A program made the translations under genes and the position numbers. The notes beneath the pieces were generated by a model, which saw nothing but the letters and a program-made list of their open reading frames with translations, was not told the DNA's origin and made no database searches. Positions 34,943 to 43,962 of a DNA stretch of 64,000 bases are shown in pieces (the stretch's first letter is position 1; every line of letters begins with the position of its first letter). The stretch comes from Thermophagus sp052400625 (GTDB lineage Bacteria > Bacteroidota > Bacteroidia > Bacteroidales > Marinilabiliaceae): assembly GCA_052400625.1 (NCBI GenBank), contig JBQTGH010000001.1, one strand, 5' to 3'.

Positions 34943-35086
34943 AGGTCGATAGGTTATTAGGCCAATAGGCCATTGGGTTATTAGGTCGATAGGTCGATAG
35001 GTTATTAGGCCAATAGGCCATTGGGTTATTAGGTCAATAGGCCGATAGGTTATTAGGCCAATGGGCCATTGGGTTATTAGGTCGAT
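34943..35086. repeat. 8-bp tandem array, 18 units, second locus
   Basis: Eighteen in-register 8-mers (AGGTCGAT, AGGTTATT, AGGCCAAT, AGGCCATT, GGGTTATT) form a higher-order pattern of about 5-6 units that repeats three times. The family is shared with 31054-31197. It starts 27 bp after the Trx/Grx stop codon. A 70-codon open frame on the minus strand is merely the translated repeat. Confidence 0.93.
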
Positions 35087-35220
35087 AGGCGATGGTTCGT
35101 TGACAAAGTGCCAACACCCAACCATAACAACTAATAGATCAACAAAATAGGTAAATTTTATACGAACAAATAATTGGTATTAAAATAACATTTGTTAAAC
35201 CACTAAATTAAAAATAGAAC

Positions 35221-35508
35221 ATGAGAGAATTACAGCCAATTAATCAAAATGTTCTGCTGGAATTGACCGAAGAAACGGCAGAACAAAAAACGGCATCGGG
35301 GATAATCATTCCCGACAGTGCCAAAAGCAAAGAAAAAACCGGAAAAGTTGCGGGAATCAGTAACATTGACAACCCCGAAATAGCCGTCGGCGACACGGTG
35401 CTCTATAAAGAGTTTTCGGGTACCGAACTGGAATTTGAAGGGAAAAAATTTTTGCTGATCCCCTATTCCGACATCCTGGGAAAAGTTGTTGAGACAGAAA
35501 GCATCTGA
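35221..35508 (+). CDS. groES: GroES-type co-chaperonin, not linked to groEL
   Basis: This 95-residue Cpn10 protein caps the GroEL chamber. The start MRELQPINQNVLLELTEET, the mobile loop EQKTASGIIIPDSAKSKE with the GII(I) GroEL-binding tripeptide, and the GDTVLYKEFSGTELEFEGKKFLLIPYSDILG tail are typical. It normally precedes groEL in one operon, but no groEL follows here; the next gene is arginine deiminase more than 400 bp away. It is either a second, specialised co-chaperonin or the sole copy separated from groEL; the window cannot tell. Confidence 0.92.
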   Translation: MRELQPINQNVLLELTEETAEQKTASGIIIPDSAKSKEKTGKVAGISNIDNPEIAVGDTVLYKEFSGTELEFEGKKFLLIPYSDILGKVVETESI

Positions 35509-35705
35509 TCGTTGACGTTTTTTCAGGACGTTAGACAATTAATTATTCCATCATATATTGCAACAGGTCGTCGCCTATTTTGCGGAGACAATACATTCTT
35601 CAGTGACCGAAGACGGTTATTGAACCAACAACCGAAAATCATTTACAAGTGGCATTGAAGAATGACGATTGAATTGAAGCAAAAACTGCCACGATCAGTT
35701 GATTC

Positions 35706-35745
35706 AAAAAAGCCGGTAGCATTAAGTTACCGGCTTCTTTTTTTA
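35706..35745. terminator. Strong bidirectional-type terminator after the groES gene
   Basis: AAGCCGGTAGC pairs with GTTACCGGCTT (10 of 11) around ATTAA, with A-run and T-run flanks. It lies about 200 bp after groES. The rest of the 35509-35924 gap is AT-rich and holds no gene. Confidence 0.8.
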
Positions 35746-35924
35746 TAAAAACCACGTGTAATCAAACGCTTTGCGCAAAGAGTGAACAAAAATCACATTT
35801 TTTATCGGTAACAATTGCTAAATTGCATTATTATAATCACCAACTGATATGAAACTCACCCCTGCCCCAACACAAATTGCAACCCATAAAAGAGAGTAAT
35901 AAGCAACCAAAAATCGTCATTTTT

Positions 35925-37181
35925 ATGAGTCAACCGATAGAACCATTCATCACATCAGAGATAGGAGAAATAGAAGCAGTCATCCTTCACACGCCCGGTC
36001 TGGAAGTGGAAAATATGACGCCGGGCAATGCAGAAAGAGCCCTCTATAGTGACATACTGAACCTTCCGGTGGTACAAGAAGAATACCTTCAGCTGCACGG
36101 GGTACTGGAAAAGCTCACCACCACCTTCCAGGTAAAAGATCTACTGACCGAAATCCTGGTCAACCAGGAAGTCAGAACCTCCCTGGTTGATCGCATCTGC
36201 ACCTTTGAAAGGGTGCCGGAAATAAAAAACGATTTGCTGTCACTGAGTCCCCGTGAACTGGCCTCCCAGCTCATTGAAGGGGTAGCGCTGAAACGCGACT
36301 CGCTCACCACCTTTTTATCGGAAGAGCGTTACGCCCTGAAGCCGCTTCACAATTTTTTCTTTACCCGCGATGCTTCGGCAACCATCTACAATGATATTCT
36401 GATTTCGAAAATGGCCAACCGGGTCAGAGAGCGGGAAACCATAATCATGGACGCCATATTCCGTCATTCTCCCCGTTTTAAAACGGCCATTGTCAACCCG
36501 ATGAGCAAGCAGGATCTTGGGGCCGAAACATTTATTGAAGGAGGCGATATTCTCATCGCACGCGAAGATATTCTGATAGTAGGAAATGGCATGAGAACTT
36601 CCACACAAGGCATCGACTTTCTGGTTCAACACCTTAAGAAGCAAAAGAGCCGGATCCACATCATCGTGCAACAGCTTCCCGACAAGCCGGAGTCGTTTAT
36701 CCATCTGGACATGATTTTCACGCTGCTGGATAAAGATACGTGTATGGTCTACGAACCGGTCCTAAAACATGAAAATAACTATGGAACCATATTGATGACC
36801 ATTGATAATGGAAAAGTGGAAAATATTTCCCGTCAACCGGGATTGTTGCAATGTCTCGACTCTTTAGGCATGCCATTGAAGGCGGTGCCATGCGGCGGCC
36901 ACGATCTGTGGCAACAGGAACGCGAACAATGGCACAGTGGCGCCAACTTTTTCGCCCTAGCTCCGGGAAGACTTATCGGCTACGCCCGAAACGTGCACAC
37001 CATAGAAGCGCTTCAGGAAGAAGGATATTCGGTGATTGAAGCCATGAGCGTAATCAATGGCACGGTGTCGCTGGACCAATACGAGAAGTTTATTATCACC
37101 ATTGAGGGTTCCGAACTTCCACGTGGTGGCGGTGGCGCACGATGCATGACCATGCCGGTGCGTCGGAAAAGAGTGGAATAG
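35925..37181 (+). CDS. arcA: Arginine deiminase
   Basis: This 418-residue cytoplasmic enzyme hydrolyses arginine to citrulline and ammonia. ATG 35925 (MSQPIEPFITSEIGEIEAV) is preferred over an upstream TTG. Guanidino-modifying family residues appear in order: FFTRDASATI (Asp near 165), FIEGGDILIA (Glu near 212), HLDMIFTLLDKD (His and Asp near 268-270) and the nucleophile Cys in the glycine-rich GGGGARCMTMPVRR near the end. Length matches bacterial arcA. No carbamate kinase, ornithine transcarbamoylase or antiporter is adjacent, so it is not in the usual ADI operon. Confidence 0.94.
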   Translation: MSQPIEPFITSEIGEIEAVILHTPGLEVENMTPGNAERALYSDILNLPVVQEEYLQLHGVLEKLTTTFQVKDLLTEILVNQEVRTSLVDRICTFERVPEIKNDLLSLSPRELASQLIEGVALKRDSLTTFLSEERYALKPLHNFFFTRDASATIYNDILISKMANRVRERETIIMDAIFRHSPRFKTAIVNPMSKQDLGAETFIEGGDILIAREDILIVGNGMRTSTQGIDFLVQHLKKQKSRIHIIVQQLPDKPESFIHLDMIFTLLDKDTCMVYEPVLKHENNYGTILMTIDNGKVENISRQPGLLQCLDSLGMPLKAVPCGGHDLWQQEREQWHSGANFFALAPGRLIGYARNVHTIEALQEEGYSVIEAMSVINGTVSLDQYEKFIITIEGSELPRGGGGARCMTMPVRRKRVE

Positions 37182-37410
37182 AGAATTAGGGATGCGTGGT
37201 TCGTTTGGTTGAAGAATTAAACAGGGGGCTATGCCCCACCCGCCGGAGCGGTCAGGATTGAAATTTCCCCAACACCGGACATGGGTAATTTCTTTTGGTG
37301 GATCCCCTACCACAGATAGGCCCATTCCAATTATTATGCTTTGTGTACCTCAATCGTGGTTTTTTCTTGAACAATAAGGATATGAATACATTCTGACAAC
37401 GATGAAATTC

Positions 37411-37515
37411 AATGAGGGTGTCAAAACGGACTATTACTTAACCTTCAGGTATCTTTGATTTCTCGAACCTACAGAGCACCATAAAGCCCCCAAAGTGTTT
37501 TTAGACACCCTCATT
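37411..37515. mobile_element. 105-bp MITE-like element with 12-bp terminal inverted repeats
   Basis: AATGAGGGTGTC at 37411-37422 is exactly inverted at 37504-37515 (GACACCCTCATT), and the similarity continues imperfectly into A-rich sequence. The interior cannot code. The AGGGTGTC ends resemble termini of Bacteroidota insertion sequences. It lies in the 37182-37658 gap between convergent arcA and sucC, next to a dispersed repeat copy. Confidence 0.6.
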
Positions 37516-37518
37516 ATT

Positions 37519-37624
37519 TCATCCGTATAAAGTTGATCTCATTTAATGATCGGATGGAACTCGCATGACCAGGCGTTTAAACATGTTCTTATCGTGACAA
37601 ACTTTGTTGTTCATGCTCGTTTCA
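37519..37624 (-). repeat. Dispersed GCATGAC...GTTCATGC repeat, longest copy
   Basis: The core is 37563-37616 (54 bp). It is flanked by ATCCGTATAAAGTTGATCTC on one side and TCGTTTCATC on the other. The flank matches the copy in front of prolyl oligopeptidase at 43962-44004. It is located 35 bp after the sucC stop codon. Confidence 0.8.
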
Positions 37625-37658
37625 TCACCAAAAATAGAGGCGCAGCCTAAGGGAATCG

Positions 37659-38846
37659 TCAAACGACTTCTTTCACAATTTGGGCGGCCTCCTGCAAGGT
37701 GATGGCCGAACGCACTTTCAATCCGGAACCATCAATCACCTTTTTCCCCTCTTCAGCATTGGTTCCCTGCAATCGGACGATAACCGGCACTTCAATGTTT
37801 CCTAACTTTTTATAGGCTTCCACCACCCCGTTAGCGACTCTGTCACACCGAACAATTCCCCCGAAGATATTGATCAGCACCGCTTTCACGGAAGGATCAT
37901 TCAATATCAGCTTCAGACCGGCTTCCACCGTTTCGGCGCTGGCGCCACCTCCAACATCCAGGAAGTTGGCCGGTTCACCCCCCGAAAGTTTAATGATATC
38001 CATGGTCGCCATGGCCAGTCCTGCACCATTCACCATACATCCCACATTACCATCCAGCTTCACAAAGTTGAGGTTATGTTTCCCGGCTTCCACCTCGGTG
38101 GCATCTTCTTCCTCCAGGTCGCGCATCTCCACCAATTCGGGATGCCGGAAAAGCGCATTATCATCCAGATTAAATTTGGCATCGACGGCCAGAATTTTAT
38201 CATCGGTAGTTTTTAAAACGGGATTTATCTCCACCAGAGAAGCATCGACAGACGAATAAGCCCTATAAAGCGCCGAAATAAACTTCGTCATCTCTTTAAA
38301 GGCATTCCCGGACAGTCCCAGATTAAAAGCAATTTTTCGGGCTTGAAAAGGAAGAATGCCGTTGCCGGGATCAATCTCTTCTCGGAAAATCAGTTCCGGT
38401 GTTTGCTCAGCCACCTGCTCAATGTCCATCCCTCCTTCGGGGGAATACATAATCGTATGATGTCCGGTTTTTCGGTTCAACAAGACGCTCATATAAAACT
38501 CCTCTTTCTGAGCAGGTCCGGGATAATAGACATCCTGAGCAATGAGGATTTTGCGAACTTTTTTACCTTCCGGTCCGGTTTGATGGGTCACCAATTGCAT
38601 TCCAATCATTTGTTTCGCCAGACTTTTCACTTCCTCCAAACTCTTGGCCAGTTTCACGCCTCCTCCTTTCCCACGTCCCCCTGCATGCACCTGAGCCTTC
38701 AGCACCCACCACCCGGTTCCTGTTTCTTTTTGAAGTTTTTCGGCAGCTTTAACAGCTTCGTCAGGGGAACAGGCTACAATTCCTTCCTGAATGGAAACCC
38801 CGTTCTGTTTTAAAATCTCTTTGGCTTGATACTCATGAATATTCAT
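37659..38846 (-). CDS. sucC: Succinyl-CoA synthetase beta subunit (ADP-forming)
   Basis: This 395-residue subunit of the TCA-cycle enzyme interconverts succinyl-CoA and succinate with nucleotide phosphorylation. The N-terminal ATP-grasp domain starts MNIHEYQAKEILKQNGV and has KAQVHAGGRGKGGGVKL. Lys and Glu ligands lie in VEINPVLKTTDDKILAVDAK. The C-terminal ligase domain carries LDVGGGAS and NIFGGIVRCDRVANGVVEA with the phosphate-loop glycines. Length is typical. No sucD is adjacent on either side, unlike the usual sucCD pair. Its upstream region contains a copy of the dispersed repeat. Confidence 0.96.
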   Translation of the reverse strand: MNIHEYQAKEILKQNGVSIQEGIVACSPDEAVKAAEKLQKETGTGWWVLKAQVHAGGRGKGGGVKLAKSLEEVKSLAKQMIGMQLVTHQTGPEGKKVRKILIAQDVYYPGPAQKEEFYMSVLLNRKTGHHTIMYSPEGGMDIEQVAEQTPELIFREEIDPGNGILPFQARKIAFNLGLSGNAFKEMTKFISALYRAYSSVDASLVEINPVLKTTDDKILAVDAKFNLDDNALFRHPELVEMRDLEEEDATEVEAGKHNLNFVKLDGNVGCMVNGAGLAMATMDIIKLSGGEPANFLDVGGGASAETVEAGLKLILNDPSVKAVLINIFGGIVRCDRVANGVVEAYKKLGNIEVPVIVRLQGTNAEEGKKVIDGSGLKVRSAITLQEAAQIVKEVV

Positions 38847-38957
38847 AAACTCGGTTTTGTTGTTTTATAATAAAATGTCTGATACAATAAACTTTATCCA
38901 TATAGAATAAACTTCTCACCGGTTCCGGAAGCGATGGCCATCCTCCGGACAAAAACG

Positions 38958-39009
38958 GCATGACACAGTTTAGACCTGTTCTTATTGTGCGGATCTTGTA
39001 TGGTCATGC
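38958..39009 (-). repeat. Dispersed GCATGAC...GTCATGC repeat (52-bp core)
   Basis: The boundaries GCATGAC and GTCATGC are intact, and the internal CTGTTCTTATTGTG block is like the 37563 copy. The hairpin half is partly degraded (GCGGATCTTGTATG). It lies in the divergent gap between sucC and the TrmH-type gene, pointing toward sucC. Confidence 0.75.
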
Positions 39010-39049
39010 ATGTTTCACTAATTTTGCGCCACCCATTAAAAAGCTAAAC

Positions 39050-39589
39050 ATGCGCAAATTAAAACTACATGAATTAGGCCGGATCACCGTCGACCAATTC
39101 AAAGAGGCCCCCAAAACGCCTATTGTTGTGGTCCTCGACAATGTCAGAAGCCTCCATAATGTGGGAAGCATCTTCCGAACATCGGATGCTTTCCGGCTGC
39201 ACGCCATTTACCTGTGCGGTATCACTTCAACCCCTCCTCACAAAGAGATTCATAAAACAGCGTTGGGGGCAGAAGATGCCGTTTCGTGGCGTTACTTTGA
39301 TAAAACAACAGAAGCGGTAGAATTGTTGAAAAAGGAAGGTTTTTTACTCATTGGCGTGGAACAGGTAGAGGGAAGTGTCAGCCTGCCTGATTTCACACCT
39401 GTCAAAGGCGAAAAATATGCCGTCGTTTTCGGAAATGAAGTGAAAGGAGTTGATCAGAAAGTCATTGATCAATGCGATCTGTGTCTGGAAATACCGCAAT
39501 ACGGCACCAAGCATTCCTTTAATGTATCGGTTTCAGCCGGTATAGTTCTGTGGGAATTGGCCGGGAAAATGTTTCAACAGAAAAAATAA
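39050..39589 (+). CDS. TrmH/SpoU-family RNA 2'-O-methyltransferase
   Basis: This 179-residue SPOUT-fold enzyme transfers methyl from SAM to a ribose 2'-OH of tRNA or rRNA. Start ATG 39050 (MRKLKLHELGRITVDQF) is chosen because the conserved fold begins there; an in-frame ATG at 38960 overlaps the repeat. Motif 1 is NVRSLHNVGSIFRTSDAF with the catalytic Arg, motif 2 is VVFGNEVKGVDQ and motif 3 is EIPQYGTKHSFNVSVSAGIVLWEL with the knot Asn/Ser. The target nucleotide cannot be deduced. A terminator follows at 39688. Confidence 0.92.
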   Translation: MRKLKLHELGRITVDQFKEAPKTPIVVVLDNVRSLHNVGSIFRTSDAFRLHAIYLCGITSTPPHKEIHKTALGAEDAVSWRYFDKTTEAVELLKKEGFLLIGVEQVEGSVSLPDFTPVKGEKYAVVFGNEVKGVDQKVIDQCDLCLEIPQYGTKHSFNVSVSAGIVLWELAGKMFQQKK

Positions 39590-39687
39590 AAATCAACTAT
39601 TACAAACCTTTCAGGGGGAATAAGATACCAACCTAAATTGGCAAAAGAGTCAAAGATCTGAGAAATCGCCTCAAAAAGATAAAAACA

Positions 39688-39724
39688 GAAAGGCTGCCCA
39701 AAATATATTGGACAGCCCTTTTAT
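39688..39724. terminator. Bidirectional terminator between TrmH-type gene and TPR lipoprotein
   Basis: AAAGGCTGCCC pairs with GGACAGCCCTTTT around AAAATATATT. It serves the convergent genes on either side. Confidence 0.75.
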
Positions 39725-39745
39725 TTGGATAAAAATCAAAATGTC

Positions 39746-41470
39746 TTATTGAACGATTTGTTTGAATGAGGCGTCTTCGAAGTAACGACCAAATTCCATA
39801 TCAGTTGCAGCCAATTCTTTCAGGCTACTGTCAAGTTCAACAGCCTTACGCAGTTCGGCAAACAACATATCAGTATCATTTTGACGAGCACCGATGATGG
39901 CTTTCAGATAATGTTTCAAACCTACTTCAGCGTCAATAGCATTTAAGGTAGCCAAAGCAGAGTCGTAGTTACCATTCAGCAATTTAGCCAAAGCAGCGTT
40001 GCTGGTTGTAGCATTTCCGAAATAGCGAACCGCTTCGTCATAGTTACCATTGTAAAGGGCCAATACACCAAGATTGTTATCCAGAGCGGCACCGGCACCG
40101 GCAGCAGAGTCGAAGTATTCTTTGGCAGTATCGACATCGTCATTATACAAAGCGATCACACCAAGGTTATTCAACACAACCGGTTCGTTGGCTTTCATAC
40201 TATTTGCTTTTTCAAAAGCCCCTTTAGCTCCTTCAACATCCCCTTTATTGAACAAAACAACACCGATGTTATTTTGAGCTCTCCAGCAATTTGAATGCTG
40301 ATTCAAAGCAGCCTTGTAAATTTTAAGCTGATCGTCCAGATTGTTGGTCAAAGTAGCAGCATACAAAATTTCTTCAAGGTTCAAATCTGCCGGAGAAGTA
40401 GCGGCCAGTTCTGAAATTTCAGCATCTGATTTACCCATAACTTCAACATTCACTTTCATAACCGAACGACGAAGTTGAGGCAGGATTTTTTCGGCCAACA
40501 CTTTGTAAGTAGCAGCCATATTCTTCATTTCAGATTCACGTACTTCAGGATCGCTGTAAGTAGACAGAACACGCAGAATCAAATCTTTCTCTTCAATATC
40601 ACTGTTTTGAACCAGTTCTTTAAACCCTTCCCAATCTTCGGGAGTGCTTCTTAATTCAAAGAAATCTTCTGCAGTGGCGCCTTCAACACCATTCTTTTTA
40701 AGGATACGATCCAGATATTTTTTGGCAGCATTTTGACGTTGTTCGGCCAAACGGGTGTTCAGATCAATAGGCCCGTCGGGAGAGGCATAAGAAGAAATGT
40801 TAGCGTTTTTGAAAGATTTATTTTCAGCTTCTTTGGAAGCTTTCACAAATTCTTCCAAGGTCTTAACATCTTCTTTGGTCAACTCGGAACGACGAACATT
40901 AGATCTCTGAATGAGGAAATGAATGTCGGCCTCACCAACTTCAGGAGTGATACGTTGGAAATGATCTTCGCCCAAAGCAGCAATCGTACCTTTTTTACCC
41001 ATCAATTGAGAAGTAGCAATAACCCCTTCTGCAATTTTAACCGGTTCAAAATCCAGAGTAGTTTCGCCTTTAGTAGCTGTAATGCGAACAACAAGGTCAG
41101 AAACGCGCATGTTCTCATTGTAATCAACAGAACCTTCGTAAGTAAACTGACCACCATTGGAGTAAGAAATCACTTTAGCGTTACCGTCTACGCTTTCACC
41201 TTGAAGACGATAGGGAGCATAAGCTGTTTCGCCACCTTCATAAACCAAAACCGGAGTGGCTTCAATTTCAGTTTTCTTGTCAAAATATCCGCCTGGGATT
41301 TGCACTTTAATGGTAACTGGCACTTTTCCGCCATGTGCTTCCAACACTTCCGGGGTAACGGTGTACTTTACATCCGGAGCGTTGTCTTTCATCTTATCCA
41401 GGCCAGAACAACTTGCCAGTAATGCAGCAAGTGTTACTGTAGCAAAAAGATTAATTCTTGTTCTTTTCAT
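39746..41470 (-). CDS. TPR-containing outer-membrane lipoprotein
   Basis: This 574-residue lipoprotein has the signal MKRTRINLFATVTLAALLASC. The N-terminal half (30-210) is beta-rich (VKYTVTPEVLEAHGGKVPVT, FDKKTEIEATPVLVYEGGET). It is followed by a segment with OmpA-like character (NISSYASPDGPIDLNTRLAEQRQNAAKKYL), similar to peptidoglycan-binding loops. The C-terminal 220 residues contain several TPRs (CWRAQNNIGVVLFNKGDVEGA, EPVVLNNLGVIALYNDDVDTA, LDNNLGVLALYNGNYDEAVRY). It is probably a periplasm-facing structural or assembly lipoprotein of the outer membrane. The precise function is unknown. It is a single gene with its own promoter-like region and terminator. Confidence 0.8.
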   Translation of the reverse strand: MKRTRINLFATVTLAALLASCSGLDKMKDNAPDVKYTVTPEVLEAHGGKVPVTIKVQIPGGYFDKKTEIEATPVLVYEGGETAYAPYRLQGESVDGNAKVISYSNGGQFTYEGSVDYNENMRVSDLVVRITATKGETTLDFEPVKIAEGVIATSQLMGKKGTIAALGEDHFQRITPEVGEADIHFLIQRSNVRRSELTKEDVKTLEEFVKASKEAENKSFKNANISSYASPDGPIDLNTRLAEQRQNAAKKYLDRILKKNGVEGATAEDFFELRSTPEDWEGFKELVQNSDIEEKDLILRVLSTYSDPEVRESEMKNMAATYKVLAEKILPQLRRSVMKVNVEVMGKSDAEISELAATSPADLNLEEILYAATLTNNLDDQLKIYKAALNQHSNCWRAQNNIGVVLFNKGDVEGAKGAFEKANSMKANEPVVLNNLGVIALYNDDVDTAKEYFDSAAGAGAALDNNLGVLALYNGNYDEAVRYFGNATTSNAALAKLLNGNYDSALATLNAIDAEVGLKHYLKAIIGARQNDTDMLFAELRKAVELDSSLKELAATDMEFGRYFEDASFKQIVQ

Positions 41471-41585
41471 AATGTTAACCGAATTATTTGTTCTTGAATA
41501 AATCCTATCTATAGTTAATTCTATCTAATTATTACAAATTTAGGAATGTTTTTAATAAATGAAACCCATTCCACACGTTTTAATG

Positions 41586-41615
41586 CAAATATAGTCAATC
41601 GCTGAACTTTATCAA
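41586..41615 (-). promoter_or_regulatory. Putative promoter of the TPR lipoprotein gene
   Basis: On the minus strand TATATTTG (41586-41593) matches TAnnTTTG. A TTG lies 19 bp upstream, as expected for -33. The gap 41471-41841 is otherwise AT-rich without a gene. Confidence 0.45.
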
Positions 41616-41841
41616 GCAAAAAAAACAGATTAACTATTCTTTCTGGGCAATTATTTCTTCTTAAACTGAAACTATCATTCAAATATATAGCTATCAAAAT
41701 AAATCTTTTCTACAAAAACAGTCTCGAAAAATGGTTTATAACAATCACGATATCAACCTACATTAAGTCGAACCGAAGTGCTGCTGGTTTCATTGTTCAT
41801 TTTTCCATTGCCCAATTCGCACTAAATTTGTCCTGCAGTTT

Positions 41842-43962
41842 CTATTTATAGGGCACTACGCCCAGATTGTAAAACGTAAAGGCATACATATCCACCAATT
41901 CCTCAATGGCTTTTGACACCGGTTTGCCGGCACCATGCCCAGCCTTGGTTTCAATACGAATCAGCACGGGCTTATCACCCTTGTATTTCTCCTGAAGGGT
42001 GGCAATGTACTTAAAGGAATGGGCCGGCACAACCCGATCGTCATGATCGGCGGTAAAGACTAAAACGGCTGGATAATCAACACCTGTTTTTATATTATGC
42101 AAAGGAGAATAGGCATAAAGATACTTAAACATCTCCTCACTCTCATCACTACGGCCATAATCACTGGCCCATGCCCATCCGATGGTAAATTTGTGGTATC
42201 TGAGCATATCCATAACGCCCACCGCGGGCAAGGCAACGCCAAACAAATCGGGACGTTGGTTAACCACTGCCCCCACCAGCAGGCCGCCATTGGAACCTCC
42301 TCTGACAGCAATTTTCCCTTTACTGGTATATCCCATCTCAATCAGTTTTTCGGCGGCCAGAATAAAGTCGTCGAACACACGCTGCTTGTTCAATTTGGTG
42401 CCAGCCTGATGCCATTCCGCTCCATATTCTCCGCCACCACGGATATGGGCATTCACATAAATACCGCCATTTTCGAGCCAGGGAATCAACCGGATATCAA
42501 ATCCGGGTTGATATACCACATTGAAACCGCCATAGCCATAGAGCATCAACGGATTACTTCCGTCTTTCACAATCCCCTTTTTATGAATAATATGCAAAGG
42601 CACCTGAGCCCCATCATCGGCTTCAATAAAAACCAGTTCGGTGACATATTGAGTGCCATCAAAAGCCACATCCGGTTTAAAAATTACTTCCTTGCTGTGT
42701 TTTTCCAGGTTGTATTTTATGATTTGTCCCGGAACATTATAAGAGTGATAATAATAGAAAAGCTCATCATCATCTTTAATGGATCTAAGTGAAGCAACAG
42801 AACCATGTCCTGCCAAATCGATTTCAAAAGCCTTGTGCCCATTAAAATTATACACAAACAATTTGGATTCGGCATCGACCATGTAATGTAAAATGGCATA
42901 AGATTTGGATAACGTGGCTTCTTTTAAGACGCCATCCGCTTCAGGAATTACCTCCTGCCAGTTTTCAATGGCCGGATCTTGCGGATCAAATGCCATGATC
43001 CGATAACGAGGCGCTTCATAATCGGTGAGAACCCAATATTTACCATTGACCGTTCCCACATAAAAGGAATTATTCTCATAGGTAGTATCTGCCACCAACC
43101 ATTGCTCACTGCCAATTTTCTTTATCATCAGTGAGTTATTATTGGTTGACCGGGTACCGTATAAAATCAAATGTTGACCATCATCGTCCACCACGGCAGA
43201 GAAGTTGCTCAGAGAATAAACGGGATCTTTATAGATCAACCGATCTTTTCCCTGACTATTTCCCACTTGATGATAGAAAACCTGTTGGAATTGATTGATA
43301 TTGGTCAACTCCACCCCTTTTTCGGGTTCGTCATAACGACTGTAAAAGAAACCCTCTTCCCCCTTCCAGGATATTTCTGAAAATTTAACCCACTCCAAAT
43401 GGTCTTCAAGATCGTTGCCGGTGGCAACCTCTTTCACAAAAATCTCCCGCCAGTCGGATCCACCTCTCGAAATGGCATAAGCCATATATTTTCCATTTTC
43501 TGAGATGGCGTAGTCGGCCAATGCTACGGTTCCGTCCTCCGAAAGTTGATTGGGATCCAACAAAACCCGTTCCTGACCGTCAGGACCTTCTTTGACATAA
43601 ACCACAGACTGGTTTTGGAGTCCGTCATTTTTGGAAAAGAACCAGTACTTACCTTTTCGGATGGGAGTTCCTTGTTTTTCGTAATTCCAGACCTCCTTAA
43701 GGCGCTCTTCAATTTTAGTCCGAAACGCAATTTTCTGCAGATATTGGCTGGTAACGGCCACCTGTTTCTGCACCCATTCTTTGGTTTCATCCGACTGATC
43801 ATCTTCCAGCCATCGATAAGGATCTGCCACTCGAGTCCCAAAATAAACATCCACCGAATCAACTTTTTTGGTTTCGGGATAGGTGGGTTTTCCCGGCCTC
43901 TCTTTACAAGAAAAAGTTAGTGCCATTATACACAGTAGGATAACAATAAAATTTCGTTTCAT
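41842..43962 (-). CDS. Prolyl oligopeptidase (S9A) lipoprotein
   Basis: This 706-residue serine peptidase cleaves after proline in short peptides. The signal MKRNFIVILLCIMALTFSC gives a lipobox, so it is envelope-anchored. The N-terminal prop-domain segment YPETKKVDSVDVYFGTRVADPYRWLED starts a seven-bladed propeller, and the alpha/beta-hydrolase follows. The catalytic Ser557 is in RGGSNGGLLVGA, Asp641 in DHDDRVVP and His676 in KAGHGAGKP. The Asp falls at the same number as in the mammalian enzyme. It is likely involved in peptide utilisation. A copy of the dispersed repeat tail runs into its start codon. Confidence 0.94.
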   Translation of the reverse strand: MKRNFIVILLCIMALTFSCKERPGKPTYPETKKVDSVDVYFGTRVADPYRWLEDDQSDETKEWVQKQVAVTSQYLQKIAFRTKIEERLKEVWNYEKQGTPIRKGKYWFFSKNDGLQNQSVVYVKEGPDGQERVLLDPNQLSEDGTVALADYAISENGKYMAYAISRGGSDWREIFVKEVATGNDLEDHLEWVKFSEISWKGEEGFFYSRYDEPEKGVELTNINQFQQVFYHQVGNSQGKDRLIYKDPVYSLSNFSAVVDDDGQHLILYGTRSTNNNSLMIKKIGSEQWLVADTTYENNSFYVGTVNGKYWVLTDYEAPRYRIMAFDPQDPAIENWQEVIPEADGVLKEATLSKSYAILHYMVDAESKLFVYNFNGHKAFEIDLAGHGSVASLRSIKDDDELFYYYHSYNVPGQIIKYNLEKHSKEVIFKPDVAFDGTQYVTELVFIEADDGAQVPLHIIHKKGIVKDGSNPLMLYGYGGFNVVYQPGFDIRLIPWLENGGIYVNAHIRGGGEYGAEWHQAGTKLNKQRVFDDFILAAEKLIEMGYTSKGKIAVRGGSNGGLLVGAVVNQRPDLFGVALPAVGVMDMLRYHKFTIGWAWASDYGRSDESEEMFKYLYAYSPLHNIKTGVDYPAVLVFTADHDDRVVPAHSFKYIATLQEKYKGDKPVLIRIETKAGHGAGKPVSKAIEELVDMYAFTFYNLGVVPYK

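Noticed and set aside
34913..35125. A 70-codon minus-strand frame with repeated DLITQWPIGLITYRP
   Set aside because: It is the translation of the 8-bp array; the 24-bp codon period arises automatically and there is no start context or family.
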